DNA of 64,000 nucleotides from Hymenopellis radicata. Lineage: Eukaryota; Basidiomycota; Agaricomycetes; Agaricales; Physalacriaceae. Where the stretch lies: contig JADNRX010000136.1 in NCBI GenBank assembly GCA_015501595.1, positions 1-64,000 of the forward strand. Reading direction: 5' to 3'. This document shows positions 45,612 to 55,741 of this stretch, one piece after another. Positions within the stretch are counted from its first letter, which is position 1. Each line of letters opens with the position of its first letter. Under the pieces are notes generated by a model. That model ran no database searches and had not been told where the DNA came from. It saw only the letters and a list, made by a program, of their open reading frames with translations. The position numbers and the translations under genes are program-made.

Positions 45612-46390
45612 CTACCGAAAGGGTGGGATATAAACGGCTTCCAGAGGTAGAGGTGGAAGGGGTTTGTCATATCTTATTCTTAACAGCGGTACTATATCGT
45701 CGAGTTCAAAAGACTGCGAATGATCGTGATTCGAAGGAGCGTGAAACGAGAGAGAGGTTGTTGACTGTGAAGCGCAAATCAGTTTTACAAAGCCACGACG
45801 CTCCAAGGCGGGGTATAGGAACTCACCGATTCCGGATCCGAGGGCAACCCTCCCGTGTTGTACACCAACGTAGTCACACCAGCTATCGATCCCAGCGTTA
45901 CAGATTCAAAAATCATGAGAACAGCCAACGCTAACCGCAGCCGGAAGCCCTCGGACCGCTTCAACGCCGGCAACGAGTGCTGAATCTTCGCTGCAGTGAC
46001 GCCCAGAGCAACAACCCACACCACCACGAGGACATACGCGAGGACTATTCCCGGGGCGGTGTAGTATGCCACGTTCCACGGCTGCTGTGTCTTCATGCAA
46101 AGCACTTTGCATAGGCGGTTCCGGAGGAAGAGGAACACGACAGTGATGTGGTATACCATGGTGGAGATGGCGGTACCAGCGGCCATCCACAGGCTCCCAG
46201 CGTCTGCGCAGGCGACGGCCATACCAAAGATGACGACGGCCAGAGCGAAGGAGGCGCCCGCGAGTATCCGCAGATGGGCGGGGAAGGGACTGGGGCACAT
46301 GGTGCGAAGGAAACCATCCGGCGGACGGGGGGGCTCTTGTACCGGATTAGCATCACTCGAAGAGGCAGACTGAGACGACGTCCGAGCATG
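45612..46390 (-). CDS. Four-helix membrane protein, unknown function
   Basis: From about 46390 the frame reads SQSASSSDANPVQEPPRPPD, then MCPSPFPAHLRILAG and hydrophobic segments SFALAVVIFGMAVACA, MAAGTAISTMVYHITVVFLF, TAPGIVLAYVLVVVWVVALG and LRLALAVLMIFESVTLGSIA. An intron (about 45790-45828) leads to a cytosolic tail with PLPPLPLEAVYIPPFR, a proline-rich motif that could bind SH3 domains, ending at 45612. The 5' end is unresolved; 46300 is the first ATG of the hydrophobic frame. Confidence 0.65.
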
Positions 46391-46539
46391 CTAATCGGCA
46401 ATTTGCTCAGATATGGGCTGGTCGTCTGGTGAAAGGGTCGACCATCATGATCTTGTCAGTGCGGTTTGTCGACAATTAAGATGCCTTGCTTCCCGAGGTC
46501 ACCATGCTTGATGGCTTCCAATCCGTGGCAGTGATGGGC

Positions 46540-46800
46540 CAAGTTTGGATCTTTGGCTGTATGAAAAACCGAATGAGGAACAAGGGCAGTCTGTGAAGCG
46601 GGACGACGGAAAGATATCTTTGCAGCAGCATCACTGTTCCGTCTAGCATAAGCAAGTGTTCCGTCGTGACGATCATAAGCCTGTGTAGAGCCAGGGGAAA
46701 TGTATGGAAATCGAATGAGGAACAAAGGCATCTGTGAGGCTGTACGAGAAGAAGATATCTGCAGCAGCAGCATCACTGTTCCGCCACAGCGTTCCGTCGT
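46540..46800. repeat. Local tandem duplication of about 145 bases spacing
   Basis: Two similar units occur at about 46565-46642 and 46708-46785. Both contain ATGAGGAACAA, an AGATATCT word and the ending GCAGCATCACTGTTCCG. No coding role is seen. The region lies between the four-helix protein gene and the mitochondrial-protein gene. Confidence 0.6.
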
Positions 46801-47047
46801 TGGTTGGTCGTTGGTGACTCAGGCGATCATAGGCTCACGCAGACATCGCCGCCAGGACGATTGAACTCTTGTTCCGGTCATCGGAGAATTCGTAAGTCGA
46901 TTCGAAGAACAGTCGCCAGTGATGAGTGTCTGATATATTCAGCATTCCGAGGGTAACCAGAGCGTAAGAACTTCAGTACTGCACGGCAGATGGTGGCAAA
47001 CTGAATTACATTGTGGCTGTGCCACGCCTTTTGGCTCTCGCCATCAC

Positions 47048-48059
47048 ATGCTCAGGCTTGGTCGGCCGCTGAGCAGCTTACTATGGTCGCGGATGCAGCA
47101 CAGATGCATCCATTCTGGCGCTGGAAACTCTACCTATGATGTCCTTCATTCAGCAGTCCAAGACGCGTACCCAACCCCGACCTCAGAAGACCTCGCCAGA
47201 CTTGTTGCCAAAAAGGACTATGTGGGTGCCGAGCGCGTCAGAAGCCACCTCGATTACCTCGCTATACCCATCAAACACGATGTCATCTACCTCGATGCGG
47301 CGATGCACCATCTCGGCAGACAGAGCGTCAAAGCGGACTACAAGCACGCGCAAAGGGCGTTTGTCACCTGGCTGTCTCTCGTGCCCGACAAACACGAGGC
47401 CCTGCAGTGGGTGCACCCATTCCAGGAGATCCTCAACTATCTGACCAAAACTGGGGAGCCGCGGTTGAATGTTCCGCCGCTGAAGACGCTCGCTCTCGTC
47501 GCGGCGAGGAAGGGATACCTCAAGGACGTGTGGTCGCCCTTCACGTCCTTGTTCCTGCGGTATCACTCGGCGGGCTACGGCGCGCAGTACCTCCGCAAGC
47601 TGGCGTACGAGGCTGAAAAGTACGAGAAACGCATACCCAGTCTGCGGCCGAGCAGAGATCGATATAGAGCGTTGATCATCGAGGCGTGCTGCCACGGCGG
47701 CTGGATCGCGCAGGCGGTCAACATGTTCCACCGCAGCGCTCATGTGCGTCTGCCGGAGAACATTGTGCGCCTTCTTGTTCACACGCTGCAAGCAGGCGGG
47801 GACGACGAAGGCGTACGGATCGTCAAGCGTCTCGCGGATTATCGTGCTCAGCGATTTTCCGCGCGCGTGTTGGAGGCTCCGACCACCCGCCCGCCTGTGC
47901 TCCCGGACGATGAGGTGCACCACCAAGAACATATTCCCGTCGAACGGGACTTGGTTCGGCACTTTGTACGACACTGTATCTTTTTCCATGTACACAACTA
48001 ACCATCGTCTGTAGGCTCTGGTGAAGGCTGCCAGGTTATCCTCTTCGCTTAAGGCGTAG
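47048..48059 (+). CDS. Probable mitochondrial helical-repeat (PPR-like) protein
   Basis: Starts MLRLGRPLSSLLWSRMQHRC, arginine-rich with no acids and followed by IHSG, a likely mitochondrial presequence. The body is helical with spacing reminiscent of PPR/TPR repeats, for example LARLVAKKDYVGAERVRSHL, ALIIEACCHGGWIAQAVNMF and NIVRLLVHTLQAGGDDEGVR. An intron at about 47967-48015 leads to a short last exon ALVKAARLSSSLKA with stop at 48059. A role in mitochondrial RNA or translation is an inference. A 309-codon antisense frame over it is rejected. Confidence 0.7.
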
Positions 48060-48171
48060 CGCTGGATGTTGAGTACTTGAAAGACAGACCGTCCATGTAG
48101 TGCAAGCCCCAAACCGTCTAGGCTAGGATGGCTCCTCCTGAACGATATAATTGTCAGGATCGCGGTTTAAT
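48060..48171. other. Short spacer before the foldback element
   Basis: 3' flank of the mitochondrial-protein gene; no feature. Confidence 0.3.
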
Positions 48172-48915
48172 CCAGGCTCCGAACCCAGCCGTCGCTGCCG
48201 TTTCACGCAAAATACTGTGGCGGCGAAAGGAAGGTCGGACCGGATATGATTAATAATATGATCACATGTACGGAGCCAATCAGAACAAGAGCAACGGGAA
48301 GGTGAAACGACAGGACGGCTGGCACAACTCCTGCGGCAAGATTCTCGGCATCCGCCTGCCAAACATAACACGCGCAGTGCGCACGGTAACCACAACGCGT
48401 GCCTCCGTCAGTATCGTAGTTCCATGCATGGTTATCTATACACTGTAGCTGAAGGGGTGTGGAATGAAGCTTTCTGCCAAGTTATGTACAAATATAAATT
48501 TCCTGACTGCTCAATGCACTTGTAAATGAGGAGCACCTGTAAATTTAATATTGGTGCGCGTACGGGTTGGTTGGGAGCCGGGACCATGGTCAATACATGA
48601 ATAAGATGATACATATTATTTTGGAGATACAGGAAGTATATTAAACTTATTAGGACTGCGCCACGGTCAACCATTGAACCAAGGCGCGCGTCGCGCGACG
48701 TCGCATGTGCGGTGCGTGTTGTGTTTGGCAGGCGGATGCCGAGAATCTTGCCGCAGGAGTTGTGCCAGCCGTCCTGTCGTTTCACCTTCCCGTTGCTCTT
48801 GTTCTGATTGGCTCCGTACATGTGATCATATTATTAATCACATCCGGTCCGACCTTCCTTTCGCCGCCACAGTATTTTGCGTGAAACGGCAGCGACGGCT
48901 GGGTTCGGAGCCTGG
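48172..48915. mobile_element. Foldback element with about 200-base inverted repeats
   Basis: Arms at 48172-48373 and 48714-48915 are almost perfect inverted copies (about 98 percent by eye), separated by 340 bases of AT-rich unique sequence. Landmarks are CCAGGCTCCGAACCCAGCCG outside and TTTGGCAGGCGGATGCC inside. Open frames starting MYGANQNKSNGKVKRQ appear on both strands only because of the symmetry. No transposase; target duplications were not identified. Confidence 0.8.
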
Positions 48916-49520
48916 GTTTAATCGGTCAGCTGCAGCCGACCCATCGTTGAGACCAACAGTGCGTCGTCTGATGCTCAACGATTTCTCATGTTCAACCTGG
49001 CTACCCGAAGGTTCCCACCACTACCACCGTGTCCGCTGCTCGCCTCTCCGAGCCCATCGCTGCCGCCCCCACATACCAGTGTGGTGGATCATCATATGGC
49101 CAGTGGTGATTCCTCGCCGGTACGGTATTTATTTCTTATCTTTCTTCGTAACTAGCGTATTTGTGTGGGTGGTGGTGGATGGATGGTGTAGAATAATGCC
49201 CTTCACGGAAGCCTAAGAACCTTTCTTGTGCGTTGGTCCGTTGATGTTGATTAAATTGATTTGGCCGTTTCCTGACCGACGAGGCAAGTTACATTGTGTT
49301 CTACTGGGATGCCAATCAGCCCAACCAACCTGGCTTCAATGACCAGTCTAGCTGCTAAAGTGGCAGCCTCTCACGACAAGTTGGCGGCTATACCGTGAAG
49401 ATATGGTATCCTTTCGTACACCCGACTGCGATCGTGTGATACTGCTAATAGGTTCCTTCCAAAAGAATTTGTGCCCTTTGCCATTAACATACATCTAAAT
49501 TACAACAGTCTAGTTTCTCA
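48916..49520. other. Intergenic, no gene recognised
   Basis: A plus-strand open frame reaching 49216 begins inside the foldback arm and becomes hydrophobic by chance composition. Nothing is supported here. Confidence 0.3.
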
Positions 49521-50341
49521 TTATCGCGCAGTCGTCTGCTGTCCTCCCGATTTCTCAGCTAGACGGTCGAACAGAGCTGCATCTGCCGCATTGGCAGCGG
49601 GAATGTCTAGTTTAGTGTTGGCATCCTTCTGCGGGGTACGAAGTTCTCCTTTGAATCCGAGATAATAAAGTTGGGATGAGTCTCCACCGACGCTTTCGCT
49701 CTGTAGAAGTAAAGATGAATACAAACGGTGATGTTGATAGTCAAGAATGTGGCGTACAAAGAAAAGACTCAAAGACGTGATGCTGGTGAAAGCAGCGACG
49801 CGTAGAGGGTATTCCATCACACCGGTCTCTCCTTCGAGTAAGCTGATGTCAACTTGCGGTTTGGTATTGTCCGCGTCTGAAAAGTCTACGATGGTGGGAT
49901 GGTTTGCGTATATCCGTAGATGCCGCGGAGTCGTCTCGCCTCTACCTAGGCACAGATGAGCTCCTTTGCTACATTATACAAGCATGATACCTACCGAGCT
50001 TCAGCAGGACAGACTTTAGCTTTACGTTCTGCGTGAACGGAACGTGAATGATCATCTATCATCGGTCCTTGTCAGCATTGCTCGCAGAGATAGTAGACAG
50101 CGCACCTGGTCATCTACACCAGACTCTGCATAATATTCCGTGTCGTCTCTCTGGTCCCATGGCTTGATTACTGCTTTGGCGTCCTCGGGAACGGTCAGAT
50201 TGAGGCCGTGGACGCTGCGCCTCGTTTGGACGGTCACGACGGGAGTAGACAGGCGGCTCACTTGTCTTTGTCTATTATTCCGTAGATGTTGGAATAGTCG
50301 CCGCCGTTGAGAGAGGCTGCGAGCGAGTTGTCGTCGGCCAT
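49521..50341 (-). CDS. PITH-domain protein (PITHD1/TXNL1 C-terminal type)
   Basis: Starts MADDNSLAASLNGGDYSNIY at 50341, then after a short intron VHGLNLTVPEDAKAVIKPWD and TEYYAESGVDDQ. Next come MIIHVPFTQNVKLKSVLLKL, GRGETTPRHLRIYANHPTIV, FSDADNTKPQVDISLLEGET and YPLRVAAFTSITSLSLFF. The last exon has QLYYLGFKGELRTPQKDANT and ends at 49521. This is the complete PITH beta-sandwich, a proteasome-interacting module in thioredoxin-like proteins; the thioredoxin domain is absent, as in PITHD1. Only about 65 bases separate its start from the divergent F-box-like gene, so a shared promoter is likely. Confidence 0.88.
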
Positions 50342-50406
50342 GTTGATGGTGGTGGTGGTTAGGTGTCAAGCGGTGACCAGTGATCAGCCACTCTTTCCCG
50401 ACCATC

Positions 50407-51264
50407 ATGACATTGATACCCAAACTGCCCCCGGAATTGGAATGGGAGATATTTGAGCTGGCGGCAGAAGCGGGTACTGAGGATTGCGCCAAATATATGC
50501 TGGTCAGTCGGCAAGTCTATCACTGGTCAGAGAGGCCTTTTATTTCTTCGATAGAGTTGCTCACAGTTATTAGGGTCAAACCAGCGCTGTACGCGCACCT
50601 AATCGTCGTTGAGGGTCTCGGGCACTCTCCTAAACTCGACGGCCACATCATTCCACTGATAGAGCCCAACCACCGTTTCGTGAAGCACCTCTGTGTCACC
50701 AACTTCACGCGTCTGGACCTAATCATCCCCTTCATACAAAAATGCATCAATCTTCTCTCCCTCGCCTTTTGGAACAGCGACCTTCTCGAGATATCCAACT
50801 TGCGCTTTCTAGCGCACTTTAGACACCTCCGGAGACTATCGGTGCACATGAACACTCTCGTGGACGCGTCTCTAGAAGCAACAGAGGACAGCTGGTTTCC
50901 TGTTCTCACCGAGCTCGAAATATACACAGGTCCTACGAATATCTCCCGCTTCAACCAGCTACCCATCTTCCCATCCCTCCTCATTTTAAACTTCCGCATG
51001 ATCGACGTGTGTCCGCTCATTCTCTCCGTGTTTGACGCTGTCCACGAGGTGTACCCTCATCTCAGAGTAGGATGCGTGTTCTCCATGTACGCGCGATCGG
51101 GCGCCATACGCGTCGTCAATGCACACCATTCGCACGTCGCCGCGTATAAAGACAAAATTATGTCCCCAGTATGTTGTTGGAGGGATATGCTTCTCTGGCA
51201 CGAGACGAACAGGATTGTGGACGAGCGGATAGCTGCAGAAAGCGAGGGTTCGGGTACGGAGTGA
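50407..51264 (+). CDS. F-box-like protein, intronless
   Basis: MTLIPKLPPELEWEIFELAA is the degenerate F-box-like opening, followed by YMLVSRQVYHWSERPF. The body has hydrophobic periodicity, for example CINLLSLAFWNSDLLEISNL and FRHLRRLSVHMNTLVDASL. One exon, stop at 51264. It resembles the left F-box-like gene at 5112-5938. An ATG at 50380 is in frame but gives a non-conserved extension. Probable ubiquitin-ligase substrate receptor; target unknown. Confidence 0.75.
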   Translation: MTLIPKLPPELEWEIFELAAEAGTEDCAKYMLVSRQVYHWSERPFISSIELLTVIRVKPALYAHLIVVEGLGHSPKLDGHIIPLIEPNHRFVKHLCVTNFTRLDLIIPFIQKCINLLSLAFWNSDLLEISNLRFLAHFRHLRRLSVHMNTLVDASLEATEDSWFPVLTELEIYTGPTNISRFNQLPIFPSLLILNFRMIDVCPLILSVFDAVHEVYPHLRVGCVFSMYARSGAIRVVNAHHSHVAAYKDKIMSPVCCWRDMLLWHETNRIVDERIAAESEGSGTE

Positions 51265-51679
51265 AGGACTCCAATTACCGGTCTATATCGTGGACTCTGG
51301 AAGATTATTTGTACGCATGTCTCTACGATTTATTTTCAACAACTACGGCAGATCGGGCAGTTCTCAAGTTGAACTAGAACTCTCAGATTCAACAACTTTC
51401 GGCCCTGCCTCGGACGCAGCGGTGCAACACCATCAACTGCAAAGAGCTTCTATTAAATGAAAGTCTAATAAGGGAGTAAGCAGACTCGATTGTATTATAC
51501 AAACAAGTAGAATCTCTGGGAGTCTGGCATTCTGAGAACATCGGGGAAAGGAGGTAGGCGAAAGAGAAAGTGTGGTCATGCTTGCACAACTTTGTGCTTC
51601 TTGGTGCAAACAAGGCACAACCAAAATGGCGTCATCGTTCACGAGTTAACTGTGATGGTAGGGTGGTGCGGGATGAGGT
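51265..51679. other. Intergenic, no gene recognised
   Basis: 3' flank of the F-box-like gene up to the MITE. Short overlapping minus-strand frames at 51389-51642 are not supported. Confidence 0.3.
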
Positions 51680-52131
51680 TAGGGTAGTGGAAACAACCTA
51701 GGTTAGAGTACCAAGAGGTTGTTTCCCGGTAAATTACCGGTTATTTACCGGTTTGTAACCTAAGTCTGTTGGAGGTTGGTTGGAGGTAGGTTATTTACCT
51801 GCACGTGACATATCCACGTGATGGGTGGCGCACGGAAAAAGGTAGTATGCACTATATTCAGAGGCAAGCAAAGTTACTATTGCCATTAAAATCTATCTGA
51901 CTCTGATGGGACCAAGGAAAGTGTGACATCTGGAGGGGAAAGACTGAAAACAGTTGACGGCTGCTGCAATGACATGCTTGATGACATGCATGGCACTGCC
52001 CGCGGAGACGTCACGTGAAAATATCACGTGCAGGTAAATAACCGTTTTTAACCGGTAAATAACCTGGACCTCTGCGAGGGTAGGTAAATAACGGTTATTT
52101 ACCACCCCCCGAGGTTATTTCCACGACCCTA
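51680..52131. mobile_element. hAT-type MITE with 8-base target duplication
   Basis: The 452-base element starts TAGGGTAGTGGAAACAACCT and ends with the near-complement (AGGTTATTTCCACGACCCTA). It is flanked on both sides by GATGAGGT (51672-51679 and 52132-52139), an 8-base target duplication as made by hAT transposases. The interior is crowded with GGTAAATAACCGGTTATTTACC-like words and CACGTGA motifs. No coding capacity. Confidence 0.87.
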
Positions 52132-52210
52132 GATGAGGTCGACGCGCGACAGTCGCCTGCGCCACATCACGTGCCGGTATCCGAGATAACCAAAATTCCA
52201 AGTTTAGACA

Positions 52211-52216
52211 AGAAAA
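52211..52216 (-). terminator. RNA polymerase III terminator
   Basis: A run of five T on the minus strand, about 30 bases downstream of the tRNA-Ser end, fits Pol III termination. Confidence 0.5.
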
Positions 52217-52245
52217 ACTCGTTTTTGTCACACCTTTCCAGACCA

Positions 52246-52352
52246 CGACGCCAGCAGGATTTGAACCTGCGCCCTCAAAGAGGAACAGATGAAATACTGT
52301 GACATCTGCGAAGTATTCTAATCTGTCGCCGTAACCACTTGGCTATAGCGCC
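52246..52352 (-). tRNA. tRNA-Ser(AGA) with intron
   Basis: Read on the minus strand: acceptor GGCGCTA pairs with TGGCGTC with two G-U pairs, and the discriminator base is G, as in serine tRNAs. The D-arm is GCC...GGC. The anticodon stem ACAGA/TCTGT encloses TT-AGA-A, with an intron of about 25 bases after position 37. A long variable arm CCTCTTTGAGG is the class II signature. The T-arm is GCAGG-TTCAAAT-CCTGC. The AGA anticodon reads TCT/TCC serine codons after inosine modification. Confidence 0.95.
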
Positions 52353-52699
52353 GTGCATAGACGACGATCGCGGTAGCAATGATGATTCGATAATTACGCC
52401 ACACTACGCCACACGCGAGATGTGCCCGGCGGTCCTCAGGTCAACCATCCTATGATTGACGCGATCGACATTGAACAGAGTGTGAACGAGGATATACTTG
52501 TGACCCGACATATTATGTCTTTCTTGTCAGACGCCTATGAACGACATGGTTAATCATGTGCGGTTTCGTTAACGCCGCTCAGTAGGAGCCTCTATACAAC
52601 GGCATGCTCAAGGGGAAGCTATATTTCAGCAAACACCACACAAAGTCTGTTCGTGTTCTCTACCGAGTCGAGCCCAAGTAACCTTTGACAGCACAACAT
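52353..52699. other. Spacer between the tRNA and the kinase-like genes
   Basis: Upstream flank of the tRNA and 3' flank of the kinase-like gene that ends at 52700. No other feature. Confidence 0.35.
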
Positions 52700-53964
52700 C
52701 TAAAGGAAACGATTTAATGGTGGACATATGCGCACAAGCGAGCGCTGGATGATGCGAGGGTGAAAGAGTTCTTCCTTATTCCAGACAAGGTAGTTTCGCT
52801 CATGAGGCTTCATGGCGCTAATGAAACTCTCAAATGCCGTGAGAGCCTCCGCGGCAGTAGGTCTATCCTCAGGGCGTCGTGAGCAAAATGTCTGGAAGAA
52901 GTCTTTGAAATCATCGAGACCACCGTAATTCTGCACCATCTCAGTACATGTTTTTATGCGCGAAGAAAAGACCAACCCTGAATAACGCAAGGATTGTCCA
53001 AGCCGCCTGGAAAAATGTCAACCTTGAAGGGATTATAGGGTACGGACAGTGACAATTCGGGCATGACGTTGTACTGCCCAAAGAGACCAAGCACCCGAGC
53101 GTTCTCCGGACCTTCCGGATGAAAACTTACAGATTCGAAGTCTATGAAGAAGTACTTGACCGGTCGGACCCGACAGCGCCGCCGCGTCTTCACCCACTTG
53201 CAGTTGTCGCCTTCTTGTAATTCGGGCGCAGCAAAATGAAACCCGCTTGGTACAACCCGGCTAGAATCCATGAGGATGTTTGAGGCGCAAATGTCACTGC
53301 TAAACGTTAGAGGTGGTGAAGAGAACCCCCGAGCGAAATCTTACCGGTGGGAAAAATTGTGAGAATGCAAGAACACGATGCCCTAAACAGCATCTAAGAT
53401 ACAAGTCTTGAGGTATGATACAGTCACTATACCTCGAGAAGCTGTCTTGCATATTCTATGACCTCCTCTCGGCAATGGAAGGAAGGATCCTCCTCACAAG
53501 AACGGAAGCAAGGTATCACGAGGATGACTTGTTCATCGTTCGGCAAGTCGATGGTGTCAAGCAGCGGAGCCAAGTGGTTGAAAGGATCCTCCTTGTCTAG
53601 AGCATTGAGCCGAATGGACATGGTCTCCTCATTGGATCCCTTTGCCACGCGTTTCAAGACGACCTTGCGACCGTCGGGTGCGATGGCGTCGACGAGGTCG
53701 GCGAGACACTGAAAATATAAGCATGAGTTGCAGCCAGAAACAGGATGCAACGGCTGGTACCACTATGTCCATCGAGTCTTCAAGTCGAAGATCAAAGGCT
53801 TCGTCGTAAGTCATCCCTTTTCGAATCCAAGATGGTTCCCAGTTTGGATGAAAGCGCGGACGAAGCCGGTAGTCTCGTGATTCAAGAAAAGGTTGAATGG
53901 ACATTTCGAGAGGGAAAGGATCAATGGAAGCATTTTCTGCATTGCACTCGATTGTAGCGCTCAT
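52700..53964 (-). CDS. Kinase-like protein 1 (tandem pair)
   Basis: Protein-kinase-fold protein of a family expanded in mushrooms. Start MSATIECNAENASIDPFPLE at 53964; a leader with QPFLESRDYRLRPRFHPNWE precedes the domain. The N-lobe has DGRKVVLKRVAKGSNEE with the likely ATP lysine, but no glycine-rich loop. The catalytic loop after splicing is HRDICASNILMD, and the metal motif is FFIDFES rather than DFG. The C-lobe ends RRPEDRPTAAEAL and PPLNRFL at 52700. Around 53010-53035 the VDIF segment is followed by a shifted frame compared with copy 2, so a small indel pair may alter the helix there. Activity is uncertain because of the DFE motif. Confidence 0.72.
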
Positions 53965-54128
53965 AGATAGTGGGAGGTGAGAAATATCAATAGGAGCCAA
54001 ACTTGAGCCAAACAAGACTAAGCAACCGAGAAGCGCGGTCTCGACTTGCGAACATGGCCACACAGGTGCGTGTGAGACACTCTACAATTTATTCCGTTTA
54101 AAGAAGAGTTACAGACCACAGATATTCC

Positions 54129-55393
54129 TTTATAGGAAGCGGTTTAAGGGGGGACAGATGCGCACAAGCGCGCGCGATACGATGCGAGGGTGAAAGAACT
54201 CTTCCTTATTCCAAACGAGATACTTTCGTCTATGAGATTTCATGGCGCTGACGAAGCCTTCGAATGCCGTGAGAGCCTCCATTGCCGTGGGTCTGTCCTC
54301 GGGACGCGGCGCACACAGAGGTCTGAAAAAAGCTTTGAACTCATCAAGCCCGCCATAATTCTATAGCATTTCAGTAGATGACATGATGATGGCAAACAAC
54401 GGACCATGAATAACGCAAAAATTGTGCAGCCTATCTGAAAGATGTCGACCTTGAAGGGGTTATAAGGCACAGTCAACGACAATTCAGGCATAATATTGCA
54501 CTGTCCAAAGAGACCAAGCGCCCTGGCGTGTTCCGGACCTTCCGGATGAAAGCTTACGGATTCGAAGTCGATGAAGAAGTAGTTGACGGGCTGGACCCGA
54601 CAACGTCTGCGTGTCTTGATCGACTTACGCTTGTTGCTTTCGAATCGTAAATAGGGTGCAGCGAAATGGAACCCACTGGGGACTACCCGGCTAGGATCCA
54701 TGAGTACATTTGATACGCAAATGTCACTGTAAGGTGTCAGACGTCGAAGAGTACTCCTCAGAAAACTTACCGATGGGTGAAATTGTGGGCGTGCAAAAAG
54801 ACAACACCCTAGGCATACAGCTTCTTAGCAAGTAATCAAACAATAAGACAGAGTACTCTACCTCAAGAAGCTGTCTCGCATATTCTATAGCCTCCTCTCG
54901 GCAATGGAATGAAGGATCGTCAATAGAGATGCCACGAAGTAAAGGCGTCACAAGAATGACTTGTTCGCCGTTTGGTAAGTCGATGGTGTCGAGCAGAGGG
55001 ATCAAGTGATTGGAAGGATCCTCCTTATCTAGAGAATTGAGCCGAAGAGACATCATTTCTTCGTTTGATCCTTTGACGACGCGTTTTAAGACGACTTTGC
55101 AACCATTAGGTGCAATCGCGTCAACGAGGTCGGCAACAGACTGAAAGCGCAGCATGAGTTATAGGAAGAGATTCGACACATAGGCGTGCTACCAGTATAA
55201 CCAACGAGTCTTCAAGTCGAAGTCGGAAGGCCTCCTGGCGAGTCAGTCCTTTTTGAAGCCAAGAAGGTTCCCAATCGGGATGAAAGCGTGGACGAAGTCG
55301 GTAGCCGCGTGATTCAAGAAAAGGTTGAATGGCTACCCAAGACATTTCGTGAGCGTATCTTCCAAAAGGATCAGCCGAGGCATTTTCTGCCAT
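54129..55393 (-). CDS. Kinase-like protein 2 (tandem pair)
   Basis: Close paralogue of 52700-53964 with the same exon plan. Starts MAENASADPFGRYAHEM at 55393 (or at 55408), then AIQPFLESRGYRLRPRFHPD. It has PNGCKVVLKRVVKGSNEE, HRDICVSNVLMDPSRV, a basic insert KSIKTRRRCRVQPV, YFFIDFESVSFHPEGPEHA, NPFKVDIFQIGCTIFALF and RPEDRPTAMEAL, ending PPLNRFL at 54129. All junctions are in frame. Catalytic HRD...N is kept, and DFG is DFE, so it may be an atypical kinase or a pseudokinase. The tandem arrangement indicates recent local duplication. Confidence 0.8.
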
Positions 55394-55741
55394 GATACTT
55401 GAGAGCAACGTTCAGAGATTGTGGTGTGAGAAAGTTCAACAGCATTAAGTAAGCAAGACCAAGCAACAGGGTCGTCGATCTTTGAACCAAACTAAGCTTG
55501 CGAACTTGCACACACACTCAACGTTATATGTTGTTCCCCGTCGGCTCCCATCGGGCGCTTGAATATGATGACTCTCACGGGCGTGTTTCTAGGGAGGTTC
55601 ACCTTGTACCCAAACGAGGAATTCTACCGCCCCCAGCCTTTAAATACTCGAGCAAAATGGCCAAAAGCTGCCCAGATCTGAACTCTTGCTTATTCCCCCC
55701 CAGCGCCACTACCACAACCGTCTGTCTCTATATCTCATTCC

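Noticed and set aside
47183..48112. 309-codon minus-strand open frame
   Set aside because: It lies antisense to the mitochondrial-type protein gene, has arginine-heavy shadow composition and no motifs; the plus strand has a presequence and a spliced end.
48266..48821. Matching proteins starting MYGANQNKSN on both strands
   Set aside because: They are produced by the inverted arms of the foldback element, not by two genes.
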